Shown here: piece by piece, positions 62,101 to 64,000 of the stretch
Numbering within the stretch: the first letter of the stretch is position 1
Layout: each line of letters starts with the position of its first letter
Assembly (NCBI RefSeq): GCF_021155765.1
Contig: NC_060113.1
Location: 7,083,001 to 7,147,000, forward strand
Reading direction: 5' to 3'
From: Diprion similis
Lineage: Eukaryota > Arthropoda > Insecta > Hymenoptera > Diprionidae
Length of the DNA stretch: 64,000 bases
Translations under genes and position numbers: made by a program
Notes under the pieces: generated by a model
What the model was told of the DNA's origin: nothing
Databases searched by the model: none
The model's input: only the letters and a program-made list of their open reading frames with translations

Positions 62101-63858
62101 CATTTTAACAGGCGCCTTTTTTCGGTATTCTGAACAATATTTTCAGTATATTTTTCAAAAAAAAAATGGTCGATTTTTTTGATACAGTCTAGTAGGCAAT
62201 TTGGGAATCATTATGAACTTTCGTGTGAATTCTTTCATAACTGGAAGCTAACAGAACATTCGAAAAACAACACCAGTATTTTAAAAAAATTCGGATTCCA
62301 CAACTTTTTGGCCTCTACTCGAGATGAAAATTAAACCAATCAAAAACTTGGCCCTGATCGATTTATTTTAATAAAATTCAGTGTTTGTATTTGTGACATT
62401 TTAGGCTTACCCATATCTTCAAGATTAATTGTGTCCGCTATATTTTTCTTATTCTCTTCAACGGAGATTGCTTTTTCGAAAGCTAGTTTCTTCACCATTT
62501 TATTGCACTCAGTGAATTTTGTTTTGGCATCCTTGTCGTTTGGTCTAGCTTTTGTTACTGTTTCATAATCCTTGAGAGCAAGCTTGAATTTACCCAGCGA
62601 CATGTAAGCCGCTGCTCTTCTGTAATAGCCTTTTACATAGTTTCGGTCTAATTCAATTGCCTTCGAGGCATCTGTCAAGGCATATCCGAAACATTCTGTT
62701 TTCAGGTAGGCAAAACTTCTGTTTCCATAATATACAGCGACAGTGGAATCCACTTCTATCGCTTTTGTGTACAATTCTATAGCTCGATTATAATCTTGTT
62801 CTGTAAAAGAAATAGATTCATTACCTTACAAAAATTGTTTAATATCAAAAATCCTCAAAGAAAAATATTTTGACCATTAAGACTATGGTGGCTCGACTTT
62901 ATTGACATTAGCGAATATAAAATGCAAAGTATAAAAAGTGTTTCGTCGCAGATTTTATATGTACGTTTCTGCAAACTGTTATGAAGTTTTTTTTTAACTA
63001 TTGGTATAAATTTTTTTGTTTCCAACTTTTACTGCAATCAGTGAAATTTCGTTCAAATGATTCTGTCTCATAGTATTAACATCCTTAATCATAAAAAGAT
63101 GGCTTTATTGCACATTAGAATCCTTGTGCGATTGATATCGTAAATTTGTAAATTTTTATTATATTACTTAATTTATGTATAATTTTCATTATATGAGAAA
63201 GATTGGATTTTTAACTCTCGAAATTTGGAAGTCATGCAATCGAGAATCTTTCTTCCCCGGATCAGTGGAAGAGTGAGTGAAATTCTTCAAAGAAATCAAT
63301 GATTGAGATATAAGACGATAATTAAGGTAACATGAACTGTTCGTCCTGAATTTAAGGAAAAGTGAACATAAACTAATTCACGAATAAATGGCTCATTTTT
63401 CTTGTGTAGAATAGGAAAGAGATTTTTTTCATTCAGTTGCATATGAAAAGTGTTGCAGGAAGACATGTGAGAAACCACTTCGATGACATGAACCCTAAAT
63501 TTTCTGGAGCCTAAGTGCAGTTATAAATTCAATATTACAGGTTAAGAATTACTAATGAGATTGTTTGAAAGGAATAGGGAAACGATGAAATGCGAATTTT
63601 AGAACCGCAAACACCAAGTTTGGTTAGTTTGAATGCACGTGACCGATCTTGAAAAATTTGTGAGGATGCAACGAATTCCATGGGAATCGGTCTGGATCGA
63701 TTGATAACGATATTTACCAGTATACGCTGATAAATAGATGAAAATCGTGAATGAAACATACTTTTGAAGTACTCGTTTGCCTCTTCTTTGAACTTTTCGG
63801 CTCTCTTGATATCGTCGGAAGAAGATATTGCTCCAGTTATTTCAGCGTTCTCACTCAT
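59142..63858 (-). CDS. PPP5C: Serine/threonine protein phosphatase 5 (TPR plus PPP catalytic domain)
   Basis: Eight exons, 63858-63762, 62800-62411, 61688-61402, 61258-61153, 60513-60371, 59904-59597, 59399-59318 and 59201-59142, encode 490 residues (human 499). Three TPR repeats cover about residues 20-121 ([20 protein letters not shown] onward) and in this family bind Hsp90 and hold the enzyme autoinhibited. The catalytic domain keeps every PPP signature: GDIHG (233-237), GDFVDRG (262-268), GNHE (294-297), MHGG with His344, RSHE (417-420) and SAPNYC (439-444, with the last codon split by an intron). These bind the two metal ions and phosphate. The C terminus [15 protein letters not shown] matches the family's inhibitory tail, but ends in KFMC, slightly shorter than human. 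The start is the only in-frame Met before the TPRs. No defect was seen. Confidence 0.97.
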
Positions 63859-64000
63859 TTTGTAACGATGTACTGTTATACGATTGAACAAATAATGGAA
63901 AAACTATACTTAAATTATCTTAGAAGACAAGTAATAAATAAGGCATTGAAAGAAAGGGCTGGCTTCTTTTACAAATGCATGTATGATACCTAAAGGCGGG
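63859..64000. other. Upstream edge of PP5
   Basis: Short 5'UTR/promoter sequence of PP5 (transcribed leftward). No recognisable core promoter motif was found and no gene begins here. Confidence 0.4.

Overview
This is animal nuclear DNA, most likely from an insect and plausibly a hymenopteran, although the order is an inference. The evidence is AT-rich sequence, long non-coding stretches, coding exons separated by GT-AG introns, and proteins that align residue for residue with animal families. There are no operons, no Shine-Dalgarno spacing, no phage and no CRISPR.

Five protein-coding genes could be reconstructed exon by exon, each with intact splice sites and an open frame from ATG to stop. 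In order they are: (1) PPIL2, a U-box plus cyclophilin protein, minus strand, 22468-26426, 9 coding exons, 521 aa. (2) A class III UBE2E-type ubiquitin-conjugating enzyme, plus strand, 29523-31186, 5 exons, 186 aa. (3) A CD63-like tetraspanin, minus strand, 36550-42078, 5 exons, 237 aa. (4) A second CD63-like tetraspanin, plus strand, 48611-54198, 5 exons, 242 aa. (5) Serine/threonine protein phosphatase 5, minus strand, 59142-63858, 8 exons, 490 aa. A tRNA-Ser(TGA) lies antisense inside intron 1 of gene 4. Two short minus-strand pieces (17189-17282 and 21570-21582) look like alternative first coding exons of a gene that continues to the left, possibly outside the window.

Layout: positions 1-22 kb are almost gene-free and rich in inverted-repeat (foldback/MITE-like) elements, simple repeats and the two candidate first exons. 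Positions 22.4-31.2 kb hold the divergent PPIL2/UBE2E pair, an E3-type U-box protein and an E2, separated by a CpG-rich promoter region. Positions 36.5-54.2 kb hold the head-to-head tetraspanin pair, which share all intron positions and phases and both end in a YETV sorting motif. After 4.9 kb of intergenic DNA comes PP5, convergent with the second tetraspanin.

The most notable unlabelled structure is the number of long foldbacks. The largest are a 742-bp near-palindrome at 13286-14027, a 561-bp one at 40157-40717 inside a tetraspanin intron, and a 376-bp one at 9596-9971. There are also several short TIR elements and a dispersed repeat family with copies at 15.1, 43.2 and 53.4 kb. I found no convincing undescribed gene system. 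The foldbacks, the duplicated tetraspanins and the alternative first exons deserve the second look.
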